Assembly: GCA_032718475.1 (NCBI GenBank)
Contig: JAUCBJ010002603.1
Span: 1 to 49,003, forward strand
DNA length: 49,003 nt
DNA from: Nemertoderma westbladi
Taxonomy: Eukaryota > Xenacoelomorpha > Nemertodermatida > Nemertodermatidae
Reading direction: 5' to 3'
Shown here: one piece after another, positions 27,902 to 39,242 of the stretch
How positions within the stretch are numbered: position 1 is the stretch's first letter
Layout of the letters: each line of letters opens with the position of its first letter
Notes under the pieces: model-generated
The model's database searches: none
What the model was told of the DNA's origin: nothing
The model's input: the letters and a program-made list of their open reading frames with translations, nothing else
Position numbers and translations under genes: made by a program

Positions 27902-30238
27902 TACAGGTATAACCAATTCAATTTTCGTAAAGTCCCCATTAAAAACCGTACCGCAGTAATAGACGTGGGAGAAACAGTAAATGCATCGCGGTATCATAGG
28001 AAATCTTTTTGGAGGCCATGCATTAAAACAGTAACAGTTAGGTCTATGAAAAATTACAGCAAGGAACGCTTTTTAAGTTTGTTAGTTAATTCTGACTGGG
28101 AACCCTGTTTTAAGGCCGCTGACATTAACCTTGCGTACACTGTTTTTAAAGATATATTTTTAAAGGCACTTAATACTGTAGCACCAATTAAAGAAATTAG
28201 TCTTAAACAACGCACTGAGCCCTGGATGACCTCGGGTATTCTTAGTAATATCAGAGAAAGAGATAACTATTTGTATAAATTTAGGAAATACCGTGTTTTA
28301 GCTGATTATAATAATTACTGCAAATATAGAAACCTTGTCCAACGGGAAATAAAAAAAGCTAAATCTGAATATTTGTACAACTAAATAAGTGAGAATAAAG
28401 ATAATCCTAAAAGTCTATGGTCTACCCTAAAATCTTTAGGTTATAAAAACCTTAAATCTAAATCGAATATTGTTCTGCAAGATAACGGTGAGCTGATTCA
28501 TGATCATACTCTAGTTAGTAATTTATTTAATAATTATTTTACTAATGTTGCCTCTAATTTAGTTAAGAAATTACCGTTATCAAGTAATAAATATAGTATA
28601 GGGTCCGAAACTCTAAATAATTTTTATTTAGAAAAGTTACAAAATTCAGAAAAGTTATTTTTAAAACCCGTTTCTGAGGATTTCGTTTTTAAAAATCTAC
28701 TTAGCCTATCAGCCTCAAAAAGTACCGGTCTAGACCTAATACCTGCCCGTTTTCTTAAGGATGGTGCTTAAGTACTTAAAGTGCCTATTACTTTTATTAT
28801 TAATTACTCTATCGTAGATAATGTAGTACCAGACGAACTGAAATTAGCTAAGGTTGTTCCTCTGTATAAAAAGAATAGTAAAGTAGAACCCTGTAATTAC
28901 AGACCTGTTAGTATCTTAAGTATTGTATCTAAAATTCTAGAACGTTCTGTTTTTCTACAGCTGGAGGCACATCTTAGTAGGCTAAATCTGATCTATGAAC
29001 TTCAGTCCGGTTTTCGTAAATCATATTCTACAGACACCTGCCTTATTAACTTAACTGATACAATTAGATGTAATAACGCAAAGGGTTTATATACTGGTAT
29101 GGTAATGTTGGACCTACAAAAGGCTTTCGATACTGTAGATCACGAAATTCTGCTTGGTAAGTTAGGTCTGATGGGTGTAGGTTCTATAGACTGGTTCAAG
29201 TCCTACCTGGCAGACAGAGGTCAAACTGTAGTCATTAGCAAATCGCTGTCTACTGTACAAGAGATTACCTGTGGTGTACCGCAAGGTAGTATATTAGGTC
29301 CTCTGCTTTTTGTATGCTATGTAAATGATATGATAAGTAGTATAGATCCCGATTTTAAACTCATTTTATATGCCGACGACAGTGCTCTTATTTTCTCTCA
29401 TAAAGATCCTATCCATATTTCCCAAAAGTTAAGTGCAGTTCTAGAATCCTGTAATGAGTGGTTGGTTGATAATAAGCTATCCATTCACTACGGTAAAACT
29501 GAAAGTATTTTGTTTGGTTCCAAAAGAAAGTTAAAGAAAGTAACTAAGTTTGAAGTCACTAGTAATGGACATAAGATTGAAAATAAAAAGGAAGTTAAAT
29601 ATTTAGGCGCCACATTGGATAACTGCTTATCAGGAGAAAGTACAGTGAAAAATATTTTCTCGAAAGTTAACAGTAGGCTTAGGTTTCTATACAGAAATAA
29701 AAATAGTTTGAACACCGACTCCCGCAAGTTACTTTGCTCTTCTTTAATACAGTGTCACATGGACTATGCGTGCTCTTCTTGGTATGAAGGCTTAACCAAA
29801 CAGCTTAAATGTAAATTACAAGTAGCTCAGAATAAAGTAGTACGATTTATTAAAGACTACAAACCTAGGCACCACCTAACTCCAGATGACTTTTCTGAAT
29901 CTGGACTACTTAACTTAGATAGTAGAGTTAAGCAGCTACGCCTTAACCATGTGCATAAAGTGTATAATGGTAAATGTCCCAATTACCTAAAACAAAAATT
30001 CAACAGAGTACGCGATACACACTCTTACAGTACCAGAGCTAGTGCTTCAAACTTCTACCTCCCGAATTGTAAATCCTTTGAATCTGATACTTTCTTTTTT
30101 AACGGCATAAAAAATTGGAACGCTCTGCCAAATGAAATTAAAAACCTAAATAATCAACATTCTTTTAAATCTGCAGTTAAATCTCATCTCCGTGTGCAAT
30201 GTAAAAATAGGTACAATAGTCCTACAGTAAGTTATTAG
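27902..30238 (+). pseudogene. LINE ORF2 (CR1/L2-like), linker plus reverse transcriptase
   Basis: One frame runs from about 27902 to 30238, broken by only two TAA codons (28382 and 28769). The first part is the endonuclease-RT linker (NYSKERFLSLL, APIKEISLKQRTEPWM). The RT has [50 protein letters not shown] and YADDSALIF, and the C-terminal tail ends with a W-N-LP motif. The endonuclease is missing by 5' truncation. The 3' UTR ends in (CTAT)n at about 30553-30577. It interrupts the Academ-like gene and is probably among the youngest insertions here. Confidence 0.9.
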
Positions 30239-30577
30239 TTTATTAATTATTTACTATTTATATACTGAATTACGTTTTATAATAAATTGTTCTGTACATT
30301 ACATCTTTATCGTTGAGTCGGGCATTGTCACGCTCTCGGTAAAGTTGTACATGTACATAGTGTAATTACGTTTTATATTGGTTTTAGGTTAGCGTAGTGT
30401 AATATTGTATTTGTAACCAAGTAACATAAAGGACCCCCTTGGAAATAAGCTGCAAAGCTTTAGGGGTAATCCTATATGTTATGTTGGACAATACCTTTAT
30501 ACCGGTACATTGTTTGGTGTATTTGTTATTGTTTTTACATAATGTATAAATAAATCTATCTATCTATCTATCTATCA
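30239..30577 (+). other. LINE 3' UTR and CTAT-repeat tail
   Basis: The noncoding tail of the LINE ends in at least five CTAT tetranucleotides. Sequence right after it returns to the interrupted Academ-like gene. Confidence 0.7.
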
Positions 30578-30581
30578 TTAC

Positions 30582-31231
30582 CCGAGTGTGACATGGTTGC
30601 AAGTATGTTTAGGATTGGCAAAGCGAAAGTCATCAAGGCTTTGGATAAAGGACTCACTCTTACTTGTTTGGGAGATATGGAAGCACCGCAATCTACAGTC
30701 TTAATGGAATGTACTAACTTTATAACTGACTGGCGTGACTGCTATGGATATGACTCAGACAACATGACCCAGTCACGACAAAAGTGTGCACAGAAAAAAC
30801 AATTACCAGCTGTGCAAAGCTGCAAACAATACCACCAACCACTGACTCCTTCGTCAGAGAACGTGAAAAGGGCCCATTTGAAAGTAATGGTGTGGAAGAA
30901 CACAATGGAGAACACAGTTAGACCACCTAGTGTAGACCCCAGAGAATATGGGTGGAGAATAGCTAACAATCAACTTTCCCCGATTGCAATCCCTGAGGGC
31001 ATACCACCAGCTCCGGAATGCATTTTGCAATTAATTCGGTGTACCTGTTCAGTTCATCCAAAATCCCATGTAAATCGCAGAAGTGCACCTGCAGAAAAAA
31101 CCAACCTGATTTCACAGAATTTTGCAACTGCACTAAAGATTAATGCGCAAACTTTTCGTAATTTCATATTGTATTATAATCAAACAATGAATAATATAAA
31201 ATGCATAGTCTCCATGTTCGCCATGCATTAA
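30582..31231 (+). pseudogene. Academ-like protein, XPG-like motif and C-terminus
   Basis: The frame resumes with CDMVASMFRIGKAKVIKAL, which fits the GCD...GIGK..AL helix seen in FEN/XPG nucleases (Gly before Cys-Asp is Glu here). It continues with NVKRAHLKVMVWKN, EYGWRIANNQLSPI and PPAPECILQLIRCTC, the conserved C-terminal part of the same invertebrate repeat-associated family. In relatives a cysteine cluster follows; here most of those cysteines are lost. About 210 codons are open to a stop at 31229-31231. Residues linking it to the 27669 fragment are missing, so an internal deletion preceded or accompanied the LINE insertion. Confidence 0.6.
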
Positions 31232-32082
31232 ATACATTTTGTATATTTAGAATTAAAAAAGTGTAATAAACAAGCAGGAGACAAATTATTTATATATACA
31301 TTTTAAGGTAATAAATTTCTGTCAAGGTTTTAAATGCTTCAGATGTGATGTCCGCAATAAATTACTGTGGTTTCCATGAATACGGGTATTTGTTGCTAAC
31401 CATACTTCTACACAAAATTGATGTGGTGCATATTAATTAGGGAAACATATTATTAATAAAGTGCACAAACGAAACAAAAAACACATGAGTGTCAGTAGGT
31501 ATAGTAGTTTTTCATTTGGAAAGATAGAGCGATAGTTGTAGTGCCTTCGTTACCATAGCAACACTTCAATAGTTTCTCTAAAATTTTCATATTTTCGATC
31601 AAAATTACAACCACTTCAAGCCCACCAGTTAATCGCCATTCTGATCGCTAAGCTTTCATATAAATTGCTGTAGTCCATAGAAACGGGTCATTAATAAAAA
31701 TTGCCCAAGGTGTCAAAGTCCATAAATCACTTTTTTATGTTAAGAGGGACCCCTAGAAACCAAAACATCCAAAAAATGTATTCCGTCCAAAAATTTTCGG
31801 TTAGGCCAAAAAGAGGTACGTGGCTGCCGGACTATAACGCAATGACAGAGATATACTTTTGCGTTTATAAATTGATTTATTTATTTACATAATTTCATAC
31901 AAATTATATGTACTGTATGTATTACGGTCCTACAGTATTCGATCTGCGTTCGAGCATAGAAATTTTTCTGTCACTAAAATTTATGATAGGAAGGAAATAT
32001 ATTTTGGGTCTTATGCTAGATTGACTTGCCTAAATATACGACTGAGACTCTCATTATACTACATACTAACTTAGACATTACG

Positions 32083-32169
32083 ATGGCGAAAAGAAATAGA
32101 AAGCCAGCATGGAATGATAAAGAACGAGCCTGTCTAGAGGAATGCGTTAGACCACCCACGCGTCAATAA
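32083..32169 (+). pseudogene. Myb/SANT-like protein of a Harbinger element, N-terminus
   Basis: ATG at 32083 opens 28 codons beginning MAKRNRKPAWNDKERACLEE. A basic start followed by W-x-D-x-E and a Leu helix is how the trihelix Myb protein of PIF/Harbinger elements begins. The frame stops immediately after, so only the first helix remains. It faces the transposase fragment at 32226-32399. Confidence 0.5.
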
Positions 32170-32225
32170 ATAATATAATAAAAGTAAAAAATTGAATTAA
32201 TAAATAAATATTAATTATGTATTAA

Positions 32226-32399
32226 TTAATCATATCTCTTAAAAGCGTCGCGAATGATATCTGAAATGTCTATAATAGCTGATTTATCAAACCGAAACCT
32301 TTGGATAAGTTCCTTGTCGCTGAAAACCTCAAATGGGTTGTCTTTACTTCTTAATACGCGCTCACGATTTAACTGCATTTGCGTTATGTTGTCAAGCAT
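32226..32399 (-). pseudogene. PIF/Harbinger transposase, N-terminal fragment
   Basis: Read on the minus strand, ATG at 32399 opens 57 codons with NPFEVFSDKELIQRFRFDKS followed by AIIDISDIIR. This matches the N-terminal region of HARBI1-type transposases (NP-e-ysD-e-F-~-rfR-~-K). The catalytic DDE part is absent. Together with the Myb fragment it shows the two convergent genes of a Harbinger element fused tail to tail by an internal deletion. Confidence 0.65.
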
Positions 32400-32419
32400 C
32401 TAAGATACCGAAATAAAAA

Positions 32420-32690
32420 CATTAAATAATACGAAATAATATATTTCTAGAATCTAATTAGGGTAATATATCGCCATGGAGGCAACCCTCTACGTTTTTT
32501 GGACTTCGTAGCTTTAAGTCACTTTTAATGATCATTAGAATTTCTAATATTGGTTCTTCTAGTATAGTATGATTATTCTAGAATATATTTGACATTAAAC
32601 ATTGATATATTCATTGTTCTAGAATAAATGTGGCCACAAAAATGACACGATATTAATGATGTTATGGTACAAAAATATATAATGCATTAT
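32420..32690. other. AT-rich spacer
   Basis: No gene seen. Contains short TTCTAGAA palindromes near 32447, 32575 and 32620. Confidence 0.4.
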
Positions 32691-33084
32691 TGTTATAGCC
32701 TTTAATAGCAACTAAAAGGTGCTTCGAAGTAACTTTTAACCCCTATTAGTGGTTCCATAGAAAATAGTTGTCTTACTAAAAGCGCTTTTAGCAGACTAAA
32801 AGTGCTTTTATGTTAAAAGGGTGTCAAGCAACCTTATTAAGCTAAAAGCGTTATTTAAAGTTATTTAAAAGCGCTTTTAACTAATAGGGGTTAAGTAGGG
32901 CGTCCAGCAACCCACCCCAGGAAGCTGGCTATAAGGAAACCGTGTACAGACAAACAAAACTTATTAAAGCATTTCGCTTTATATTGAATTAGCTAGAAGG
33001 TGCATGTGAAAGTGAAAGTGAAAGTTTTTTGTCGAAAGATTTACTTTTTTGTCCAAAATGATTGCTTGGTACCTAAAACAAATA

Positions 33085-33225
33085 TTATGCTATTACGTTA
33101 CGGTTTACGGTAAAAATATACAGTAAAATTACGTTACGGTATTGAAAACGGTATTACGTTACGGTTTACATTACGGAAAAATATTGAGCTACGGTATTCC
33201 TGAAAAGATACCGTAACGTAACGTA
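33085..33225. repeat. Clustered ACGTTACGGT repeats
   Basis: The word TTACGTTACGGT or a close variant occurs five or more times in about 140 bp, including inverse copies (ACCGTAACGTAACGTAAT at 33208). It lies just beyond the 3' end of QRSL1. Probably a degenerate minisatellite. Confidence 0.65.
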
Positions 33226-33283
33226 ATAACATCCTTGCCTTTGGGGTTTCGTTCTTATCAAATGTAATTTAAACCGAATAAAA

Positions 33284-34840
33284 CTAACTGCCCGCGATAC
33301 TCTCAATAATGTTTGATTTTAAACCAGGAAATTCTAATTGATCTTCTAACCATTTTGATACAGATAGGAGTAGAGATTCATTAAATCGCGCTGCCATTAA
33401 CTGCACCCCTATTGGGGTCATCTTATTAGATAGACAGCATGGCAGTGATATGGCAGGAATTCCGGCCATATTGGCGGATATTGTTAGGGCGTCTTCCTCG
33501 CACGTACGAGTATCGGTATAATCCGATACACGATGATGCGGTTCGCTAACGGTTGGGGTTACGATGAGATCAAAACGATTAAACAATTTACTCAATTCAT
33601 CGGAGATTAATCGTCGGATTATCTGAGCCCGGACTAAATATTTATCGTGATTTTCTTTGAGGAGGAAATAGTTACCGGCCAATATTCTATGACGAACGAC
33701 GGAATTGAATCCGATTTCTCGGGTCGCCGCGAACACCGCTGGCGACACAGATTCGCGAATATCGCGGTATCCGAACTCTAAACCGTCGTATCTGGCCATG
33801 TTGCTAGCTATCTCGCAACTAGCCATAATGCTGTAGACAGCAGATGCGTACTGCGTTAACGGCAGCCTAACTTGTTCTACACGAGCACCGACATCCGTAA
33901 ACAAATCGGCGACCATCTGCCACGATCTCCGGACTTCATCATCCAAGGAAGGTGGATGGAAGTCAAAGGGAATTCCAATTCGCAACCCTCTGATATCTTC
34001 GTCACTTATATCGGTAGATATTTCGTTGAACGGCGGATCTAAACTTGTAGAATCGAAGGGATCGAATCCTTTTAGAAGTTCGAAAATCATTGCGGAATCG
34101 TCTACGGTTCGGGTTACTATTCCCGGTACGTCAAGCGAGTTGACTAGCGGGATGAGTCCGTGACGGGAAAGTAAACCGTACGAGGGTTTAAATCCTACAA
34201 CGCCGCATCTCGCGGCGGGGTTCCGGGTTGAGCCACCGGTGTCCGAGCCGAGAGCGGCGTAGCACATGAAAGCGGCGACTGCTGCGCCACTGCCACCCGA
34301 ACTGCCGCCCGCTATGTACCAGTCCGGGAGGTTCCTCGAATCTCCCTCTGACCTACATAACTCGGATCCATCGGCTAACGTCCACGGGTTAACAACCGAC
34401 CCAGAACTCGAGTCAAGACTAGCCGAGCCCATCGCAAATTCGTCCATATTGGTTTTCCCAATGATGGCTGCGCCACTGCGTAACAGCCGTTCTACTAATG
34501 TGGCATTGTAGGGCGGTTTAAAGGTGGCTAGCATTCTCGAACTACAACTTGTAGGGTGACCTCGCAAGCAGTAATTGTCTTTTATAGCAATGGGCAAACC
34601 CTTTAGTGGAGTCTCAGAATAGTCGATATTATAGATACTGGAGGCTTCTTCAATCTCCTCCAATGATAAGATGTTTGTAAACGCATTGATGAAGGCGAGA
34701 TTTTTTGATCGTTTGACACAGATTTTTTGAATATCTTTGGATGATATTGTTTTGTTTTCGAGGCAAGTTATAGCTTCTTTTGCCGAAATGCTCAAACGAA
34801 AAGGTTTAGTTTTAGATATAGAAGTTGCGGCTGAAGACAT
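33284..34840 (-). CDS. QRSL1: Glutamyl-tRNA(Gln) amidotransferase subunit A, mitochondrial
   Basis: The 518-codon frame starts at ATG 34840, because the longer frame begins with TTG. The product is the amidase subunit of the mitochondrial GatCAB complex. It releases ammonia from glutamine so that Glu-tRNA(Gln) becomes Gln-tRNA(Gln) for mitochondrial translation. The Ser-cisSer-Lys triad of amidase-signature enzymes is intact: Lys87 in GLPIAIKDNY, Ser180 in AGGSSGGS and Ser204 in GSDTGGSTRNPAA. The longer loop before GGSSGGS (residues about 154-176), HGLIPLVNSLDVPGI and SCEIASNMARYDG are as in animal QRSL1, whose human form is 528 aa. No introns, stops or frameshifts are visible. The N-terminus could be a short mitochondrial signal. 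Its coding region is the only intact host-type gene in a transposon-dense region, so a recent retrocopy is possible, but I see no poly(A) tail or flanking repeats. Confidence 0.95.
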   Translation of the reverse strand: MSSAATSISKTKPFRLSISAKEAITCLENKTISSKDIQKICVKRSKNLAFINAFTNILSLEEIEEASSIYNIDYSETPLKGLPIAIKDNYCLRGHPTSCSSRMLATFKPPYNATLVERLLRSGAAIIGKTNMDEFAMGSASLDSSSGSVVNPWTLADGSELCRSEGDSRNLPDWYIAGGSSGGSGAAVAAFMCYAALGSDTGGSTRNPAARCGVVGFKPSYGLLSRHGLIPLVNSLDVPGIVTRTVDDSAMIFELLKGFDPFDSTSLDPPFNEISTDISDEDIRGLRIGIPFDFHPPSLDDEVRRSWQMVADLFTDVGARVEQVRLPLTQYASAVYSIMASCEIASNMARYDGLEFGYRDIRESVSPAVFAATREIGFNSVVRHRILAGNYFLLKENHDKYLVRAQIIRRLISDELSKLFNRFDLIVTPTVSEPHHRVSDYTDTRTCEEDALTISANMAGIPAISLPCCLSNKMTPIGVQLMAARFNESLLLSVSKWLEDQLEFPGLKSNIIESIAGS

Positions 34841-35025
34841 TATCTGGTATAGGCCTAATTTCAATATCCGCTCAGGCCATATACATTATTTATAAATTAA
34901 CACAAAATTAATAATTTCGGTAGGCTAAATCAAAATGTAAAAGGTGAAGAATATTAATAAATAAATACAGTAACAAGTTCTCCTAAACAATTACGCATAC
35001 TTCGATGATGACGCTTGATGGAACA

Positions 35026-35806
35026 TACTAAAAAGCGGAAACACCTAGTTTTAATACCAGAATCATATAGAAACACCTTGATTTATAAATACTGAGGCAG
35101 AAAACAATAGATAAGTTCGGCATATTATTTATTCGGTGAAAATTCGAAATGAAACAATGTAATTGTTGAAATATGTCTGTTCGTTGTTATGTTAACCCGA
35201 GCGCAGTTTTTAAATTACATAATTGATACTACTGTAATTTAGCCAGTAATGTAGTGGATACACTGCTGCACTGCGTTGTACTGGTACTAGAATAGACTCC
35301 TAGACTATGAATGATAATTATTCCGACTAAACTCTGAAACTGCAAGCTTTATGATGATAAGGTGGCTGAACTTTGCCAAATAATTTATTTTTATGATTTT
35401 TTATTTATATATATTTTTTATCTCCATGACGTCATACTTTATGGTCGACCAAAAACTAATTTATGGTTATATAAATCGGTTTTAAAACCGGTATAAAATC
35501 GGTTTACTTTTACTCCATTTTACTACACTAGTTTAGTCGAAATCGTTCATATACGTTAGTAGGTCCGGTACAACGCAGTGCATTCTACTGAATTACTGGC
35601 TGAAGTGTTATCAATTCTGCAATTTAAAACTCCCGCTCGGATTTGCATAGCAACGGACATATGTAGTTAATTATGACGTTTAGTTTTGAATTTTGTGCTG
35701 ACAAATTATAGCTGTATGTAATATGTATAGCGAACCATAGTTTTCTGCCTCATTCTTGATAAATTTAGGTGTTCTAGATGTTTCTATGTGTTTCCGCTTT
35801 TTAGTA
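35026..35806. mobile_element. 781-bp foldback MITE
   Basis: Ends TACTAAAAAGCGGAAACAC and the reverse complement at 35788-35806. Arms of over 300 bp match imperfectly: GCAGAAAAC near 35098 pairs with GTTTTCTGC near 35740, and GCACTGCGTTGTAC near 35268 pairs with GTACAACGCAGTGC near 35569. No coding capacity and no clear target duplication. Confidence 0.75.
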
Positions 35807-36237
35807 CGTACCCTACTAAAGACTGAAAGAATATCAAGTCTGACTTAGTAAGTGTAGGTACCAGTACTTTTACTTAGGCCATGCCAGTAAGCAGTACCGG
35901 TACCTCCTTGTAAACCTACCATGCTGAATGACTTCACTACATTTAAATCTACCGTTAATACTGCAAACATCATTGCCATTTTTGCCAGCTTGTATAATGG
36001 AAATGTAACATCTGATTTAATTATTATAATAAAAGTATTAAGAAAATTATAATAACGTGGGAAGTTACAGTACTCCGTTACTTTATTCACCAAAAATTAT
36101 AAGAATGCCAAATTGAAAAAAGTATTCAGTTAACATATACAGGTAGCAAATTACAGTCTACTGTACAAAAGATTTCATGTGGTGTGCCAAAGGTACTACT
36201 ACTACTAGGATCGGCATGCTGCATTGCAGCTGCATTT

Positions 36238-37740
36238 TTAAGAATGCTGTACCGGCTTGTCAACAAAATTGCACCGCCACAACTCCCTATCACCCATGAC
36301 ATTTGCTAGATCATCCGCATCTTCAAGGCCAGTGTCCTTTAGGATGCGTCTCAAGAAAGTCATGGGCTGTCCACCATGCTTATTCACGCCATGAGGCTGC
36401 CAAAGTACAAGATTATGCACTGGCTGGTCCTCACGGCGAAAGCAATGTCCTGCAAAGCGGAGGCGATTTTGTTCTAGTGTCAAGCTTGGGGGAACCAATG
36501 AGACACCTCCAATGTTATATAGTGTCTGGTTGGAGATGTGTGCATTGTACTTGACACAATGAACCCGGCGTAGCATTCTTGTGAATGTGCCATCCAGAGA
36601 TTTGGTGTCCTCAGCAGTTAGAGCCCAGCATGGACTCCCGTAGAGGAGTACTGGAACTACTGTACTGCTGCTCTAAATAATCGGACCTTAAGTTTCCGAT
36701 TAATTCTCGGTGACTTCCAAATCCTGGAAAGCCTATTCAAGGCTGCCCATGCCTTTCCCTTACGTATTCGAAGGTCCTCACCTGACTTCCGGATCCATGA
36801 TCCCAGGTAACAGAAGTCGTCCACATGCTCAAGCATACCATCCTTTGAGCTTATGCTCATCCGATCAGAGACTTGCTGAGGACTTTCAAAGTTAACTGTC
36901 AGAATTTTGGTCTTTCTGGAGTTAATAAAAAGACCAACACTAGAAGCAGCATGTTCTAATGAGCTGAGGAGCCGTTGGGCTCCCTCTAATGATTCTGAGA
37001 GTACTCCTAAGTCATCAGCAAAGTCTAGATCAGTTAGGTACTTGGCAGGATTTCCTCGACTTCTGGAGCCAGTAGGTGGAGTTATCATCACCCCATCATC
37101 ATTATAATGATCTAAGGACATGCGTAGAACATAGTCAACCACAATAATGAGCAAAAATGGTGCAAGTGTGTCTCCTTGGAGGACGCCCCATAACACTTCA
37201 AATGGTTCTGTGTCACCGTCAACAGTAGACACAAATGTTGTCGAACCATCGTATACTGATCTGATTGCTGCAATAATTTCATCAGGAATCCCATATAATG
37301 AAAGTATGCTGAACATACGTGAGCGAGAGACTGAATCAAAGGCCTTGAAGAAGTCAACAAAGATAACAGCCAGATGCCTGTCTTTCTTTTTTGATAACTC
37401 TTCAATTATCCTTCTAAGTGCCAAAATGGGCTCCATGGTCCCACGACCTTTACGGAACCCATTCTGATTTCCACGGAGCAGTCTCTCAATGGGATCCCTG
37501 ATGCGATTTATTCACTTCTGCAAAGGAGATATCGCCAATAGGAATATCTGGGAGTACAGACTCAGACACTTTTACTTCTATAAAGTTATCAGGCAATACC
37601 CTGTCATTATTGAGGAGCTTTTCAAAGTGGGCTTTCCAACCATTGAGGCGATCGGCTGGTGATTCAGCCTTAACCTTGGTGGTTGGTTGGCTTTTCCGCC
37701 CAGTAAGCAGATTGATCGATTTCCATGCCTGGGATGATTG
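36238..37740 (-). pseudogene. LINE reverse transcriptase (RTE-like), decayed
   Basis: Minus-strand pieces run from about 37740 down to 36238. They are a linker (QAWKSINLLTGRKS, LNGWKAHFEKLL), then NQNGFRKGRGTMEPILALRR, FVDFFKAFDSVSRSRMF, VLQGDTLAPFLLIIVVDY and LTDLDFADDLGVLS (FADD box), and a C-terminal region (NRLRFAGHCFRREDQP, RILKDTG). The RT segment before NQNGFRK is missing: the linker frame runs directly into it near 37490-37515. Frame changes occur there and near 36600-36660. The style of the RT suggests the RTE group, not the CR1/L2 type of the other two LINEs here. Non-functional. Confidence 0.8.
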
Positions 37741-37819
37741 CCTGTTGTCGTCAGCATCAAAAGGTAGTAAGTATATTAGGTCCCAGTATCGCTTCCCTCC
37801 AGGGACCAGGGACTGGGAT

Positions 37820-37885
37820 TGAATCGAAATCGAATCGAAAAATATATGGGAAATCGAAGACGAAAAATTGCTCTCGATTCGATTC
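37820..37885. repeat. TCGAA-rich low-complexity inverted repeat
   Basis: GAATCGAAATCGAATCGAAA near 37820-37841 faces TCGATTCGATTCGAT near 37874-37888. No gene. It lies beside the truncated end of the minus-strand LINE. Confidence 0.5.
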
Positions 37886-37944
37886 GATGCCAGTCCATGT
37901 TGCTCTCCCGTATTGAGTGAGCCAGAATTGTTATTAACCAATTA

Positions 37945-39140
37945 AAAATAACACAGAGTAGATTAGTAGACTAACGATATATCATAATCCATATTGCGGA
38001 TGACAGCTACCGGTGAAATCAGACTTTACTATACATATTTGATATATACTTCACTCATGTCTGACTATTACGAAAACTATAACAAGATATGAAATAACTT
38101 TCAGTGTAAGAAACGTTCTCCTATAGAATGCACTTCTAATGCTATATTTATATATTGAATACGTTCAGTAGTTTTGTCAAAATATATCAATATACAACTT
38201 TACCTATACTCAAAATATAATTTTTTTAAAGAATTTGGGAATATGCTAACATTACAATAGTGGAGCGTAGTCGGATTTGGGGTGGTGTAATTATTGTAAC
38301 TATAATTATTGGGAAGGGGGGTGGGGTTAGTAAACTTCTTTGCACAAATTGTCTATCTAACAGAATGTTACTTGCATATTTTATTAATGATGTAGAAAAT
38401 TATATTTTCCATTCAAATATGATCAATCAAATGAAATCATAAACATTATCTTGACATGCTATTTCGTGGGAACATCTACATACTCTAACAAGTTTTCCAA
38501 CATCATTGTATAATGATATCGGATATACACTAATATGGTGATATTAGGGATTTGCCTGATTGATTTTATAATTATATATTAAATAATGTCAATATGTATT
38601 ATTATTTAATAATCATAATTGAATAAAATATATTTGACACTACTTATTGAGTCAATGTGTAGAACCCATGCATTAGTTATTTGTACTGTACATCTCACTC
38701 AACTGCTGAAAAGTAAATATAATCTTACATATGATTGTATAACTTATATTGTCACTTTGAGATGCTTCAATTTAATATCATCAAGAAACGAAATCCTCTA
38801 ATTACCTTACGTGTGCTATTATTATTCTAAATATGCTCTTTGAGGACAGGAAAGGATCTTTTTTAAAGCAGTTTGCACGCCACAATGACTATCCCATCAA
38901 GTAATTTATTTGAAGTTAATATGATTAATTGAACCGAAAACCCATGTCATATTAGAACTCCAAATTTACCCCATGTATCATTTACTCTCACAATTGTTTA
39001 TGTTCCCTTTTAGTGTCCATTTCTAAGAAGTAAATTCGATACCGGAATGATTATGGGGCCCCCAATATAATGAAATAAATTGAGCCAGTGAAATCCATTT
39101 TAGTAATGGTGTTTGAAATATTTCTTTTGACTGAGATATC
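37945..39140. other. AT-rich intergenic stretch, nothing recognised
   Basis: No protein-like frame, hairpin or tandem repeat stands out. Short ORFs at 38260 and 38619 look like chance. Confidence 0.5.
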
Positions 39141-39242
39141 AAGGATTTGGCTTCTCGACCACATAATGCAGTGTTAGAGGTCCATGACTTTATAATGGGG
39201 CTTATAAGATATATTTACAACACGAAGTGGGGACTTCGCGCA

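Larger units (their letters stand above)
22115..31834. mobile_element. 9.7-kb DNA transposon with long TIRs (Academ-like)
   Basis: Left end TAGTCCGGCAGCC at 22115 matches in inverse orientation the right end at 31822-31834, each flanked by TAA (22112-22114; 31835-31837), a candidate 3-bp target duplication. Similarity continues imperfectly for several hundred bp: TTTTTGGACGGA, then TTGCTATGG, then CCGTATTCAT near 22710 against 31370. Internal gene fragments at 27669 and 30582 resemble the repeat-associated protein family with an XPG-like GCD...GIGK helix, which I associate with Academ transposons. It has been invaded by at least four other elements. Confidence 0.6.
21530..32920. mobile_element. 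Outer Harbinger-like element, filled with later insertions
   Basis: The ends CAGGGGTGGGTTGCTGGACG (21530) and its reverse complement (ending 32920) are matched over about 20 bp apart from one base. Both are followed by subterminal repeats of the type GCGCTATTAG or AAAAGCGCTTTTA. Between the right end and the inner 9.7-kb insertion lie the starts of a Myb-like and a PIF/Harbinger transposase gene, which suggests the superfamily. Only about 1.67 kb belongs to this element. Flanking bases do not match, so the two ends could alternatively come from separate copies. Confidence 0.5.

Noticed and set aside
21530-32920. Outer element as a hAT transposon because its ends start CAGGGGTG
   Set aside because: No 8-bp duplication at the ends, and the only nearby transposase fragment is Harbinger-like; kept as an alternative, not the main call.
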